Assembly: GCA_019314105.1 (NCBI GenBank)
Contig: JAFCZY010000154.1
Location: forward strand, 1-7,370
DNA from: Deltaproteobacteria bacterium
GTDB lineage: Bacteria; Desulfobacterota; Desulfobacteria; Desulfobacterales; Desulfobacteraceae
Direction: 5' to 3'
Length of the DNA stretch: 7,370 nucleotides
Positions 5,743-7,370 of this stretch are shown piece by piece. The notes under the pieces were generated by a model that made no database searches, was not told the DNA's origin, and saw only the letters and a program-made list of their open reading frames with translations. The position numbers were made by a program, and so were the translations under genes. Position 1 is the first letter of the stretch; the number at the start of each line of letters is the position of its first letter.

Positions 5743-5808
5743 ACACAAATGTGTCATTTATTACCTCACTACTCCTGACACATAATTTTATATCTGGGGA
5801 ATGACACA
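5743..5808 (+). promoter_or_regulatory. Three TGACACA heptamers at 26-bp intervals before the sigma-54 activator gene
   Basis: TGTGTCA (5750-5756, inverted), TGACACA (5776-5782) and TGACACA (5802-5808) are each exactly 26 bp apart, start to start. The outer copies extend to 9-bp inverted repeats (TGTGTCATT / AATGACACA). The first is also half of the dyad ACACA-AA-TGTGT (5743-5754). The last copy fills the gap between the GGGGA ribosome binding site (5796-5800) and ATG 5809, so a protein bound there would hinder expression. This suggests an operator, possibly autoregulatory. No convincing -35/-10 pair was found in the region. Confidence 0.45.
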
Positions 5809-7194
<1,386 letters not shown>

Positions 7195-7245
7195 CAGATT
7201 ATCCGTATAGAAAAAATAAAAAACCAAAGGAGGATTTTTAGAGAC

Positions 7246-7370
7246 ATGGGAGATGATAAAAGAAGAAGAACAAGGGTTCATTTTAAAACACAGGTGGCCT
7301 TAAAGACGGATATTTCTGAAATCAAGGCAGGCGCAAAATCCTCAGACATCAGCATGAAAGGTATGTTCAT
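7246..7370 (+). CDS. PilZ-domain protein, 5' part only
   Basis: The first 41 codons are visible and the frame stays open to the window end. The c-di-GMP-binding signature of PilZ domains is present: the arginine motif RRRTR (R6-x3-R10) followed by VHF, then DISMKG (D34-x-S36-x2-G39) at the usual distance. The protein should bind cyclic di-GMP and relay it to motility, surface or polysaccharide functions; the partner is unknown. AAGGAGGA (7227-7234) precedes the ATG by 11 nt, a strong but slightly distant ribosome binding site. It begins 51 bp after the sigma-54 activator, with no terminator in between, so read-through from that gene is likely. Whether further domains follow cannot be seen. 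Confidence 0.8.
   Translation, partial: MGDDKRRRTRVHFKTQVALKTDISEIKAGAKSSDISMKGMF

Overview
The window looks like a piece of a moderately AT-rich anaerobe chromosome, most plausibly a marine sulfate reducer of the Desulfobacteraceae (Desulfobacter/Desulfobacula-like). This placement rests on gene content and remembered family likeness, not on a search: a long acyl-CoA dehydrogenase, a DVU0298-family protein, a mono-cluster ferredoxin of the Desulfovibrio ferredoxin I type, a reverse rubrerythrin and a PAS/sigma-54 activator. No tRNA, rRNA, CRISPR array or insertion sequence is visible.

Layout. (1) 11-1825 (+): acyl-CoA dehydrogenase of about 600 residues with the extra C-terminal domain. (2) 1895-2917 (+): stand-alone catalytic domain of the MetE/uroporphyrinogen decarboxylase superfamily, with an H-x-C...C zinc-site pattern. 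(3) 2931-3593 (-): transglutaminase-like protein that converges on gene 2 with only 13 bp between the stops. (4) A 244-bp divergent intergenic region holds a -10 for gene 3 and a good match to a sigma-54 (-24/-12) promoter reading toward (5) the DVU0298-family gene at 3838-4530 (+). (6) 4617-5609 (+) is a compact redox operon: a 77-residue unknown protein, a reverse rubrerythrin (ATGA overlap) and a small [4Fe-4S] ferredoxin, closed by a 13-bp terminator hairpin. (7) A 199-bp regulatory region with three TGACACA heptamers at exact 26-bp spacing leads into (8) a PAS + AAA+ sigma-54 activator with a Cys-rich PAS domain (5809-7194, +). (9) A PilZ-domain gene starts at 7246 and runs off the window.

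How the parts may work together. The 77-aa/reverse rubrerythrin/ferredoxin operon reads as an oxygen or peroxide defence unit, with the ferredoxin as a candidate electron donor. The neighbouring activator has four cysteines in its PAS domain, which would suit a redox or oxygen sensor. A sigma-54-type promoter lies upstream of the DVU0298-family gene in the same window, and a weaker degenerate match lies upstream of the redox operon. These links are inferences from position and motif. The two left-hand metabolic genes may be co-transcribed (57-69 bp apart) and need not be related to the right-hand part.

No clear, wholly new system stands out. The best leads are the sigma-54 promoter/activator pairing, the 26-bp heptamer array, the small unknown protein with its odd translation start, and the altered active-site residues in the MetE-like and transglutaminase-like proteins.
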